A stretch of 8,067 nt of DNA from Prevotella sp. CAG:891 (lineage in GTDB: Bacteria; Bacteroidota; Bacteroidia; Bacteroidales; Bacteroidaceae). The stretch covers positions 17,650-25,716 of the forward strand of contig FR901698.1 of NCBI GenBank assembly GCA_000437675.1, read 5' to 3'. The notes under the pieces were generated by a model. It did no database searches and was not told where the DNA came from. It worked only from the letters and a program-made list of their open reading frames with translations. The number at the start of each line of letters is the position of its first letter. The stretch's first letter is position 1. Both the position numbers and the translations under genes were made by a program. Positions 1 to 5,482 of the stretch are shown piece by piece.

Positions 1-118
1 CACCCCCGTGCAACACCCCACCACCAGCCAGGCCCTTATCCGTCTGCGCCAGCATTACTGCGACCGCAAAGACTGCTTGCGCTGCCGCTTCGGCACAGCC
101 TATTTGCGCGGCCGGTGA
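1..118 (+). CDS. DUF2851-like protein, C-terminal end only
   Basis: Frame 2 is open from the window edge to TGA at 116-118 and encodes the last 38 residues of a protein that starts outside the window. The visible tail carries a cysteine pattern C-x4-C-x2-C (YC..., CLRC) followed by RFG and a final YLRGR. I recall this cysteine-rich ending from DUF2851 proteins of Bacteroidetes, whose function is not known; the assignment rests on that short tail only. Its stop overlaps a possible GTG start of the next gene (GTGA), and the likelier ATG start of that gene lies 80 bases on, so the two may be co-transcribed. Confidence 0.6.
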   Translation, partial: TPVQHPTTSQALIRLRQHYCDRKDCLRCRFGTAYLRGR

Positions 119-198
119 AGCAAGCGTTTTGCACAACCGGTAAACCATCCATTCATCTCCCCAACTACACCCACCGAACCACAAAAGTAATTACACCC

Positions 199-588
199 AT
201 GGAATATATTTTTGAACTCCCCTTTAAAGTACGCGACTACGAATGCGACCTGCAAGGCATTGTCAACAACGCCAACTACCAGCACTACACCGAACACACC
301 CGTCATGAGTTTCTGCGCTCCCGCGGCGTCAGTTTTGCCGACCTTCACGCCCGCGGCATCGACGCCGTAGTGGCCCGTATGGAAATGCAATTCAAGCTCC
401 CCCTGCGAAGCGGCGACAGCTTTGTGTCGAAAATAGCCCTGCGCAAAGACGGACTGAAATACGTGTTCTATCACGACCTCTACCGCCTGCCCGACAACCG
501 TTTGGTGCATAAATCCGTTGTCACCACCGTCTGTCTGGTCAACGGCCGCCTGAGCGCCTGTCCCGAACTTGATGACATCTTTTTTTAG
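199..588 (+). CDS. Acyl-CoA thioesterase, 4-hydroxybenzoyl-CoA thioesterase (hotdog) family
   Basis: The product has 129 residues, a normal single hotdog-domain length. Seen: the N-terminal motif with Asp17, followed by QGIVNNANYQHY and later EHTRHEFL, which matches the YbgC/FcbC-type active-site region where the Asp is the catalytic residue and the G-I-V-x-N-A-x-Y part starts the central helix. Members hydrolyse acyl-CoA or acyl-ACP thioesters in the cytoplasm as homotetramers; the substrate cannot be read from sequence. I chose ATG at 199 because family members begin a few residues before this motif. The frame extends upstream to GTG at 115, which would overlap the preceding stop and add 28 unremarkable residues. 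No TAnnTTTG promoter is seen in the 80-base gap, so transcription with the upstream gene is likely. Confidence 0.85.
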   Translation: MEYIFELPFKVRDYECDLQGIVNNANYQHYTEHTRHEFLRSRGVSFADLHARGIDAVVARMEMQFKLPLRSGDSFVSKIALRKDGLKYVFYHDLYRLPDNRLVHKSVVTTVCLVNGRLSACPELDDIFF

Positions 589-605
589 TCCTATTCCCTT
601 TTAAG

Positions 606-648
606 AAGCTGTTTGTAAATCACAAGAAAGTATTTACCCAGCTTCTAA
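606..648. repeat. Imperfect 43-bp inverted repeat between thioesterase gene and dprA
   Basis: The arms AGAAGCTG (606-613) and CAGCTTCT (641-648) are perfect complements. Inside them, GTAAAT (617-622) pairs with ATTTAC (634-639), with a TTT/C interior loop between the two stems and an 11-nt apical loop. Neither strand has a U-tract next to the stem, so it does not look like a standard intrinsic terminator. It could be an RNA-processing hairpin, a factor-dependent terminator, or a small miniature-element relic. Confidence 0.6.
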
Positions 649-681
649 GTTCCCCCATTTTCCGAATCTGCACCATCCCTT

Positions 682-1800
682 ATGACCACCGAAAACGAAA
701 TCCGCGCCTCGCTGCTCCTGTCGCGCATGCCCGGCCTCACCCAACCCCAGGCCCGTGCCCTGCTGCAATACTACGGCACCGCCGAAGCCGCCTTTGCCGA
801 CGAAGCACCCGCATCTGAACTTTGGGCCCGCGTGCGCCGCGAAGCCACAGAACTCAACAGCCCCATCGACCGCATCGACGCAGAACTGGCCTTTTGCGCC
901 GCCCACCACATCCGCGTCATACCCCTCAGTAGCGACGAGTATCCCCGTTTGCTCCGTGCCGAAACCGTCAGCGACCCCCCGCTTAATCTTTTTTACCGCG
1001 GCACCGGAACGCTCGACCGTCGTCACATACTCAGCATCGTAGGCACCCGCCACATCACCGACTACGGCAAAGAAATCATTGAAAACCTCCTGGCCGACCT
1101 CGCCCGCCTGCTGCCCGACGTACTCATTGTCAGCGGCCTGGCCTATGGCGTCGACATCCACGCCCACCGCGCCGCTCTGGCCGGAAACCTCGACACCATC
1201 GCTGTACTCGCCCACGGTCTTGACCGCATTTATCCCACCCTGCATCGCGACACCGCCGAACAAATGACACAACACGGCGGACTGCTCACCGAATACTTCA
1301 CCCACACCGTCCCCGATAAAGGCAATTTTGTGCGCCGCAACCGCATTGTAGCCGGACTATCCGCAGCCACCCTCGTCATTGAAAGTGCCGACAAAGGCGG
1401 CGCCCTGATTACCGCCAATCTTGCCGCAAGCTACGGTCGCGAAGTCATGGCCTACCCCGGACGCATCACCGACCGTTATTCCGCCGGCTGCAATCAGCTC
1501 ATTCGCGACAACAAAGCCACCCTCGTCACCTCAGCCGCCGACATCCTCAGTTTGCTCCGTTGGAAAGCCCAGTCTGCCGAAGCCCCCAGGTACAAGCAAA
1601 TGGAACTATTCCCCCTGCTCACCCCCGAGCAGCAAACCATCGTCGACGCCCTGACCGATGTCGACAGTCTCAGCGTCGACAACCTTTCGCTTCAGACGCA
1701 TTTCTCCGTGTCGCAGCTCACCGACCTCCTGTTCGACCTCGAAGACCTCAACCTCGTCAAACTCCTGCCCGGCAACCGCTACCGTCTGGCAAAGCGTTAG
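682..1800 (+). CDS. dprA: DNA-processing protein DprA (Smf)
   Basis: DprA binds incoming single-stranded DNA and loads RecA on it during natural transformation; in species not known to be competent it is conserved without a clear role. The 372-residue length fits Bacteroidetes homologues. Seen: an N-terminal helix-hairpin-helix-like segment (about 1-60, MPGLTQPQARALLQYYG), then the Rossmann-like core with IVGTR (GTR at 121-123), SGLAYGVDIHAH (151-162), the GNFVRRNRIVAGLS segment and KGGALITA (from 238), then YPG and AGCNQLI. The last 60 residues (from LTPEQQ) look like the winged-helix DprA C-terminal domain. ATG at 682 gives the normal N-terminus. It is intact. No promoter consensus is seen in the 93 bases upstream, only the inverted repeat. 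It ends at an intrinsic terminator and a degenerate repeat. Confidence 0.95.
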   Translation: MTTENEIRASLLLSRMPGLTQPQARALLQYYGTAEAAFADEAPASELWARVRREATELNSPIDRIDAELAFCAAHHIRVIPLSSDEYPRLLRAETVSDPPLNLFYRGTGTLDRRHILSIVGTRHITDYGKEIIENLLADLARLLPDVLIVSGLAYGVDIHAHRAALAGNLDTIAVLAHGLDRIYPTLHRDTAEQMTQHGGLLTEYFTHTVPDKGNFVRRNRIVAGLSAATLVIESADKGGALITANLAASYGREVMAYPGRITDRYSAGCNQLIRDNKATLVTSAADILSLLRWKAQSAEAPRYKQMELFPLLTPEQQTIVDALTDVDSLSVDNLSLQTHFSVSQLTDLLFDLEDLNLVKLLPGNRYRLAKR

Positions 1801-1813
1801 CCGCCAAGCACTG

Positions 1814-1879
1814 AACCGTAAAACATTCAACAGCCAACCGTAAAACCGCCCACAACAAATCGTAAACAGCAAACAGCAT
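1814..1879. repeat. Three degenerate 22-bp tandem units downstream of dprA
   Basis: AACCGTAAAAC occurs at 1814-1824 and again at 1836-1846, and a diverged form AATCGTAAAC starts at 1858. The spacing is exactly 22 bases each time. Only the first half of each unit is conserved; the remainder drifts. It lies between the dprA stop and its terminator. No coding or structural role is evident. Confidence 0.55.
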
Positions 1880-1898
1880 GCTTTTTTCAAAGCTCCCG

Positions 1899-1931
1899 GC
1901 CGTGATTATCAGTTAGTCTCGGCTTTTTTTT
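1899..1931 (+). terminator. Intrinsic terminator of dprA
   Basis: GCCG-t-GA (1899-1905) pairs with TC-t-CGGC (1917-1923), giving six pairs around one T-T mismatch with an 11-nt loop, followed by eight T (1924-1931). The stem is short, but the U-tract is good and the position, about 100 bases after dprA, fits. The U-tract ends two bases before the -7 element of the helicase promoter. Confidence 0.6.
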
Positions 1932-1932
1932 G

Positions 1933-1940
1933 TAAATTTG
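1933..1940 (+). promoter_or_regulatory. Bacteroidetes -7 element (TAAATTTG) for the helicase gene
   Basis: TAAATTTG matches the sigma-ABfr -7 consensus TAnnTTTG. No good TTTG is seen 19-21 bases upstream; that position falls in the loop of the dprA terminator (nearest is TTAG at 1913-1916, spacing 16). A start near 1947 would leave a leader of about 110 nt before the TTG start codon at 2059. Confidence 0.6.
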
Positions 1941-1957
1941 CCGCGCAATAGTGCACC

Positions 1958-2039
1958 GCTTTGTCAAAATCATCCCGTAAGTAAGCAGCAAAGGCCTCAG
2001 AGCCCTATTATCAACTCTATGCGATGACAAAGCTTTTTT
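1958..2039 (+). promoter_or_regulatory. Possible attenuator in the 5' leader of the helicase mRNA
   Basis: GCTTTGTCA (1958-1966) is a perfect 9-bp complement of TGACAAAGC (2025-2033), and the right arm is followed at once by six T (2034-2039). The 58-nt loop contains only a weak inner hairpin (GGC 1993-1995 with GCC 2002-2004). The right arm plus U-tract has terminator form, and it sits wholly inside the predicted untranslated leader. This is a structural observation; a role in attenuation or cold response of the helicase is inference. Confidence 0.4.
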
Positions 2040-2058
2040 ATCAAACAAACCAATTTCA

Positions 2059-3948
2059 TTGAAAACATTTGAAGAGTTAGGTGTGGCCGAACCCATTCGC
2101 CGCGCCATCAGCGAGATGGGCTACGAACACCCGATGCCCGTACAGGAGGAAGTGATTCCCTATTTGCTCGGAATGGGCAACGACGTCATAGCTTTGGCAC
2201 AAACCGGAACCGGCAAAACCGCCGCTTTCGGTCTACCCGTGTTGCAGAAAGTCGATCCGGCCAACCGCGCCACACAAGCAGTAATTCTCAGTCCCACCCG
2301 CGAACTCTGTCTGCAAATAGCCGGCGACCTCAAGGACTACTCGCGCTACATCGACGGACTCCACGTGCTTGCCGTCTACGGCGGTTCAAGCATCGAAAGC
2401 CAAATTCGTTCGCTCCGCAAAGGCGCCCAAGTCATTGTGGCCACCCCCGGTCGCCTTATCGACCTCATGCACCGCGGTGTAGCCCACCTCGATGCCGTTG
2501 AAAACGTGGTACTCGACGAAGCCGACGAAATGCTCAACATGGGCTTTACCGAAAGCATTGACGAAATTCTGGCCGGCGTGCCCGCCGAACGCAACACCCT
2601 GCTGTTCTCAGCCACCATGGGCAAGGAAATCGAACGCATTGCCAAGAGCTACCTCACCGACTACAAAGAAATCGTTGTCGGTTCGCGCAACGAAGGTGCC
2701 GAAAACGTCAACCATATTTATTACCTCGTCCATGCCAAGGACAAGTACGCCGCCCTCAAGCGCGTTGTCGACTATTTCCCCCGCATTTACGGCATCATCT
2801 TTTGCCGCACCCGTATCGAAACCCAGGAAATTGCCGACCTCCTCATTCGCGACGGCTACAATGCCGAGGCCCTTCATGGCGACCTTTCGCAAGCCCAGCG
2901 CGACCTCACGATGCAAAAGTTCCGTCAGCACCACACCCAGCTGCTCGTAGCTACCGACGTAGCTGCCCGCGGTCTTGATGTCGACGACCTTACGCACGTC
3001 ATTAACTACGGACTCCCCGACGACGTCGAAAACTACACCCACCGCTCCGGTCGCACCGGACGCGCCGGTAAGCGCGGCACCAGCATCAGCATCATCCACC
3101 TGCGCGAAAAAGGCAAGGTACGCATCATCGAAAAAACCATTGGCAAGAAGTTCGAAGCCGGCATTTTGCCCGAGCCCCAGGAAATCTGCACCAAGCAGCT
3201 TTACAAGGTGATGGACGAACTTGAGCGCATCGAAGTGAACGAAACCGAAATTTCCCCCTTCCTGCCCGAAATTTTCCGCAAGCTCGAATGGCTCACCAAG
3301 GAAGACCTCATCAAGCGCATTGTCAGCCGCGAGTTCGGCCACTTCCTGCGCTACTATGCCGATGCTCCCCAGATTGAGCAGCCCACCGACCGCCGTTCGG
3401 CAGCCGATTCCGACAAACCCCGTCGTGAGCGTCGCAGCGAAAAGGGCGGTTCGCACCAGGCCGAAGAAGGCTACAAGCGCCTGTTCATCAACCTCGGCAA
3501 ACGCGACAATTTCTATGCACGCGAAATCATCAACCTTGTCAATCGCTACGTACGCGACACCAAGGTCGAGATAGGACGTATTGACCTCACCACCAACTGC
3601 TCGTTCTTCGAAGTTCCCGAAGAAGATGCCGACCTCGTCATCAGCAAAATGAAGCGCGCCAAGGTAGGCGACCGCAAAGTCGTTGTCGACAGTGCCGACC
3701 GCGAAGACGGAACGCCCAACGGCCCCCGTCGCAAGGGCGAAGGCAAAGCCAAAGGCGAGCGCAAGGCCGAACGTCGCGAACGCAAGGGACGCACTTTTGC
3801 CGAAGCCGCCGATTCGCGCAGCCTCAAAGCCGCATGGAAAGCCGAACGCAAAGGCCAGAAAGGCGGACGCAAAGCCAAGGACGCCGACGACTTTGGTGTG
3901 CCCCGCAAAGCCCGCAAGGACGACTGGCGACAGTTCTTTCAGGACTAA
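2059..3948 (+). CDS. deaD: DEAD-box RNA helicase with DbpA-type RNA-binding domain (DeaD/CsdA-like)
   Basis: ATP-dependent RNA unwinding, expected in ribosome assembly, mRNA decay and cold adaptation. All core motifs are present: Q motif (F4, Q29), Walker A AQTGTGKT (47-54), PTREL (79-83), TPGR (129-132), DEAD (153-156), SAT (184-186), ARGLD (303-307) and HRSGRTGR (from 328). A DbpA-like RNA-binding domain spans about 472-548 (YKRLFINLG to VVVDS), followed by a Lys/Arg-rich low-complexity tail to residue 629. The start is TTG at 2059: there is no ATG or GTG between the in-frame stop at 1978-1980 and that site, and MKTFEELG is the N-terminus I know for Bacteroidales homologues. The next ATG (residue 20) would cut into the Q motif region. 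It has its own promoter and a long leader with a possible attenuator. The sequence is intact. Confidence 0.95.
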   Translation: MKTFEELGVAEPIRRAISEMGYEHPMPVQEEVIPYLLGMGNDVIALAQTGTGKTAAFGLPVLQKVDPANRATQAVILSPTRELCLQIAGDLKDYSRYIDGLHVLAVYGGSSIESQIRSLRKGAQVIVATPGRLIDLMHRGVAHLDAVENVVLDEADEMLNMGFTESIDEILAGVPAERNTLLFSATMGKEIERIAKSYLTDYKEIVVGSRNEGAENVNHIYYLVHAKDKYAALKRVVDYFPRIYGIIFCRTRIETQEIADLLIRDGYNAEALHGDLSQAQRDLTMQKFRQHHTQLLVATDVAARGLDVDDLTHVINYGLPDDVENYTHRSGRTGRAGKRGTSISIIHLREKGKVRIIEKTIGKKFEAGILPEPQEICTKQLYKVMDELERIEVNETEISPFLPEIFRKLEWLTKEDLIKRIVSREFGHFLRYYADAPQIEQPTDRRSAADSDKPRRERRSEKGGSHQAEEGYKRLFINLGKRDNFYAREIINLVNRYVRDTKVEIGRIDLTTNCSFFEVPEEDADLVISKMKRAKVGDRKVVVDSADREDGTPNGPRRKGEGKAKGERKAERRERKGRTFAEAADSRSLKAAWKAERKGQKGGRKAKDADDFGVPRKARKDDWRQFFQD

Positions 3949-3951
3949 AAA

Positions 3952-3977
3952 GCTGGAATAAAATTTAAAGCGCCAGC
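3952..3977 (+). other. Weak hairpin just after the helicase stop
   Basis: GCTGG (3952-3956) pairs with CCAGC (3973-3977) around a 16-nt AT-rich loop, four bases after the stop codon. There is no U-tract, so termination here is doubtful. No convincing promoter for the next gene is seen in the 106-base gap, so read-through into it remains possible. Confidence 0.25.
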
Positions 3978-4054
3978 CCCTTCCAACCGCGTGTTTCGAA
4001 ACCGTTTAATGCAGCAACACCCATTTGCAGCAGCAACTTCATTTTCATTCATTT

Positions 4055-4720
4055 ATGCGCAACAGAATCATCACCCTCATGCTCGGCCTGTTCATCGCAG
4101 CAGGCTGTGCCACGGCGCAGAACCTTCAGTTCAAGTTTGGCGGCGGTTTAGCCTCGCACTACGGAACGTCCGAAGCCGTCGGAGCCTTCAAGGTAGGTGT
4201 AGGTTATGAAATAGAGTTCGACCAGCACTGGACCTTCACTCCCGGCCTCGCCATTTACGGCAAAGGTTGGAAAGATCCCAACCAGTCAGTCTACGTGTTC
4301 GACGAAAAAGGTAACCAGTTGTTCGACGAAGAAACCGGCGAACCCATCATGGGCATTATGAACCGTTCCGCCACGCAGAACTACCTGCAGCTGCCCCTCC
4401 TCTTTTCCTACTACCTGCGCACCGGCGAATCGCGCTATGTCGTGTTCAGTGCCGGCCCCTACGTGGCCTACGGCATCACAGGCAAGCAAAAAACCAAGGG
4501 CGACACCGAACGCCCCGGCGCCGAACGCTTTTATTACGAAAAGAAAACCTTCAACGAACCCGGCACACACCGTTTCGACGCCGGCATTCAAGCCATGGTA
4601 GGCTATCAGTTTCCCATGGGCATGACCCTCGGCATCGAAGCCGACTTCGGTTTGGCCAAGTTCAATACCGCCGGCCGCCGCAACATCTCCGGTCTCATCT
4701 CCATAGGTTACAAATTGTAG
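4055..4720 (+). CDS. Outer-membrane beta-barrel protein, PorT-like
   Basis: The product has 221 residues. ATG at 4055 opens a typical signal peptide: MRNR, a hydrophobic stretch at about 5-17, then CATAQ, with signal peptidase I cleavage expected after Ala21 (Bacteroidetes proteins often begin with Gln). Cys18 within AAGC makes a lipobox conceivable but poor. The mature part alternates hydrophobic and polar residues in amphipathic strands with turns, with landmarks YLQLPLLFSYYL, GPYVAYGITGK and FDAGIQAMVGYQF, and ends in GYKL as barrel proteins often do. This matches the small PorT/OMP_b-brl_2 barrel group, mostly of unknown function. An upstream TTG at 4025 in the same frame would add ten residues before the signal peptide and is less likely. 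It shares several landmarks with the minus-strand barrel gene at 5483-6088. Confidence 0.85.
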   Translation: MRNRIITLMLGLFIAAGCATAQNLQFKFGGGLASHYGTSEAVGAFKVGVGYEIEFDQHWTFTPGLAIYGKGWKDPNQSVYVFDEKGNQLFDEETGEPIMGIMNRSATQNYLQLPLLFSYYLRTGESRYVVFSAGPYVAYGITGKQKTKGDTERPGAERFYYEKKTFNEPGTHRFDAGIQAMVGYQFPMGMTLGIEADFGLAKFNTAGRRNISGLISIGYKL

Positions 4721-4780
4721 CATTTTGCCCACAGCAGGCCTCACGAGCCATGAAGCTGGTGAATGCTAATCTACCTCTAT

Positions 4781-4825
4781 AAAAGAGCCTGTACGCCCCT
4801 AAAAACGAGCGTCAGGCTCTTTTTT
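4781..4825 (+). terminator. Strong intrinsic terminator after the plus-strand barrel gene
   Basis: GAGCCTG-t-ACGC (4785-4796) pairs with GCGT-CAGGCTC (4809-4819), 11 pairs with one bulged T and a 12-nt loop. Six T follow (4820-4825) and four A precede, so it could also act in the opposite direction. It ends transcription of the 4055-4720 gene. Confidence 0.9.
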
Positions 4826-4853
4826 CCTATCCATAAAGCCCCACAACCCCCTC

Positions 4854-4875
4854 AATTACCCATTCTTGGGTATTT
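4854..4875. promoter_or_regulatory. Perfect dyad abutting the -33 element: candidate operator
   Basis: TACCCA (4857-4862) and TGGGTA (4867-4872) are perfect inverted arms around a 4-base TTCT spacer. After one mismatched flanking pair, two more pairs extend the symmetry (AA 4854-4855 with TT 4874-4875). The right arm touches the TTTG -33 element at 4873-4876, where a dimeric regulator would compete with or recruit RNA polymerase. The regulator is unknown. Confidence 0.5.
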
Positions 4876-4903
4876 GCATGCCCCTCAAAAGCCCGTATCT
4901 TTG
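4873..4903 (+). promoter_or_regulatory. Near-consensus Bacteroidetes promoter in the intergenic region
   Basis: TTTG (4873-4876) is followed after exactly 19 bases by TATCTTTG (4896-4903), a full match to -33 TTTG and -7 TAnnTTTG at preferred spacing. This is the best plus-strand promoter in the window, yet no ordinary gene follows it; a terminator does, within about 80 bases. Transcription should start near 4908-4911. Confidence 0.8.
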
Positions 4904-4921
4904 CATCGAGTTAAGTAGAAT

Positions 4922-4948
4922 ATGAAGATTGTTATGTTCTTGTCCTAA
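4922..4948 (+). CDS. Putative 8-residue peptide MKIVMFLS in the small transcript
   Basis: ATG at 4922, about 12 bases after the predicted transcription start, opens MKIVMFLS and stops at TAA (4946-4948). The bases before the ATG are A-rich (gtagaat), as in Bacteroidetes translation starts. The peptide is Lys followed by hydrophobic residues. The stop codon overlaps the first A residues of the terminator stem, so a ribosome at the stop would cover the stem's 5' arm. Translation is unproven; so short a frame can occur by chance. Confidence 0.3.
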   Translation: MKIVMFLS

Positions 4949-4989
4949 AAAGAGGTCCACAGAGCGCTGTGCGGCCTCTTTTTGTTTTT
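4947..4989 (+). terminator. Strong intrinsic terminator of the small transcript
   Basis: AAAAAGAGG (4947-4955) pairs with CCTCTTTTT (4975-4983). Above it come T-G and C-G pairs, one bulged C, then CACAG (4958-4962) with CTGTG (4967-4971) closed by an AGCG loop. That gives about 16 pairs, and the T-rich tail continues as G-TTTTT to 4989. Confidence 0.9.
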
Positions 4990-5112
4990 GTTAAACAGCA
5001 CACCGCTATGTAGGTGAAATTATATTTAAATAGTCAGTTTGTTTCTCCCCTAATTCGCCGTTGCTTAAACCCCGCGATGAACCGTCGTCAAAAATTACGC
5101 CGCGATTGTCCG

Positions 5113-5196
5113 AATTAGTTCCGAGCTTGTTGAAATTAGTTCCGAGCTCGTTGAAATTAGTTCCGAGCTAGTTTGAATTAGTTCCGAGCTAGTTTT
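5113..5196. repeat. Four tandem 21-bp repeats with an invariant 15-bp core
   Basis: AATTAGTTCCGAGCT occurs identically at 5113-5127, 5134-5148, 5155-5169 and 5176-5190. The six-base linkers differ (TGTTGA, CGTTGA, AGTTTG, AGTTTT). The period is exactly 21 bp, two turns of B-DNA, so any protein bound to each core would sit on the same helix face. A decayed relative may precede it (AATTAC at 5093, 20 bases upstream). It lies outside any gene, between the small transcript and the inverted repeats. Confidence 0.95.
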
Positions 5197-5225
5197 AAGA
5201 ATCTCGGAATCGCTGATAATCAGCG
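5182..5225. repeat. Two adjacent inverted repeats at the end of the 21-bp array
   Basis: TTCCGAG in the last repeat core (5182-5188) is matched by its complement CTCGGAA at 5203-5209, a 7-bp stem with a 14-nt loop. Next to it CGCTGAT-a-ATCAGCG (5211-5225) is a perfect 7-bp palindrome around one base, more like a protein-binding dyad than an RNA hairpin. Confidence 0.7.
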
Positions 5226-5235
5226 CGTTCAGAAA

Positions 5236-5308
5236 AACACCAAAGTTGGTTCCGCAAACGCTAATTCCGCCTTGAAATGAAGATAAAGGCGAACTTTAAG
5301 TAGGTGTT
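5236..5308. other. Nested three-stem inverted-repeat element
   Basis: AACACC (5236-5241) pairs with GGTGTT (5303-5308), AAAGTT (5242-5247) with AACTTT (5292-5297), and CGCCTT (5268-5273) with AAGGCG (5286-5291), with single-stranded stretches of 5 and 20 bases between stems. The pairs are all exact and properly nested. On the minus strand TAATTTTG (5316 to 5309) fits the -7 consensus but has no good -33, so minus-strand transcription of part of it is only possible. No RNA family is recognised. Confidence 0.4.
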
Positions 5309-5353
5309 CAAAATTATTTTTACATTTTCTTTTGTGGGCACCCCTTTCCACAC

Positions 5354-5389
5354 AAAAAAAGCCTGCATGCACTCACTGCATACAGGCTT
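5354..5389 (-). terminator. Intrinsic terminator of the minus-strand barrel gene
   Basis: AAGCCTGCATGCA (5359-5371) and TGCATACAGGCTT (5377-5389) form a 13-bp stem with one mismatch around a CTCAC loop. Seven A at 5354-5360 give the U-tract on the minus strand. It lies about 95 bases beyond the stop codon of the 5483-6088 gene. Confidence 0.9.
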
Positions 5390-5482
5390 CTGTTTGATAA
5401 AATCGAAAAGTTTTATCTTCTTGAGTCAATCAGTGTTCATTAAAGCTGAATATAGAACACTGTTCATACCATGAAAAATTAT

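Larger units (their letters stand above)
4908..4990 (+). ncRNA. Predicted small RNA of about 80 nt (own promoter and terminator)
   Basis: A consensus promoter ending at 4903 and a strong terminator ending at about 4989 define a transcript of roughly 80 nt. The 5' half is largely unstructured and contains an 8-codon reading frame; the 3' half is the terminator hairpin. No same-strand gene lies downstream to make it a leader, since the next gene is convergent. It could be a trans-acting small RNA, a small-protein mRNA, or both. I do not recognise it as a named RNA family; the exact ends are estimates. Confidence 0.55.
4721..5482. other. Long convergent intergenic region (overview)
   Basis: No protein gene of ordinary size fits here on either strand. 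In order it holds: the terminator of the barrel gene (4781-4825), a dyad and promoter (4854-4903), a predicted short transcript with an 8-codon frame and terminator (4908-4990), an AT-rich stretch without recognised signals (4991-5112), four 21-bp tandem repeats (5113-5196), several inverted repeats (5182-5308), and the terminator of the minus-strand barrel gene (5354-5389). Positions 5390-5482 are its 3' untranslated region. Confidence 0.8.

Noticed and set aside
115..198. GTG start at 115 for the thioesterase, overlapping the previous stop
   Set aside because: The 28 added residues have no family counterpart and ATG at 199 gives the normal N-terminus, though the GTGA overlap is suggestive.
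634..1305. Long minus-strand frame of 223 codons opposite dprA
   Set aside because: It is a shadow of the C-ending codon use of dprA; the translation is rich in Gly/Val without any family motif, and dprA is unambiguous.
2608..3456. Minus-strand frame of 282 codons opposite the helicase gene
   Set aside because: It lies wholly inside the helicase coding sequence, has no recognisable domain and arises from codon bias of the sense strand.
4286..4744. Minus-strand frame of 152 codons opposite the plus-strand barrel gene
   Set aside because: It is antisense to a gene with a good signal peptide and barrel pattern, and has no promoter or motif of its own.
5113..5196. CRISPR-like repeat array
   Set aside because: The linkers are only six bases and the unit is 21 bp with no spacer-sized inserts or cas genes, so it is a plain tandem array.
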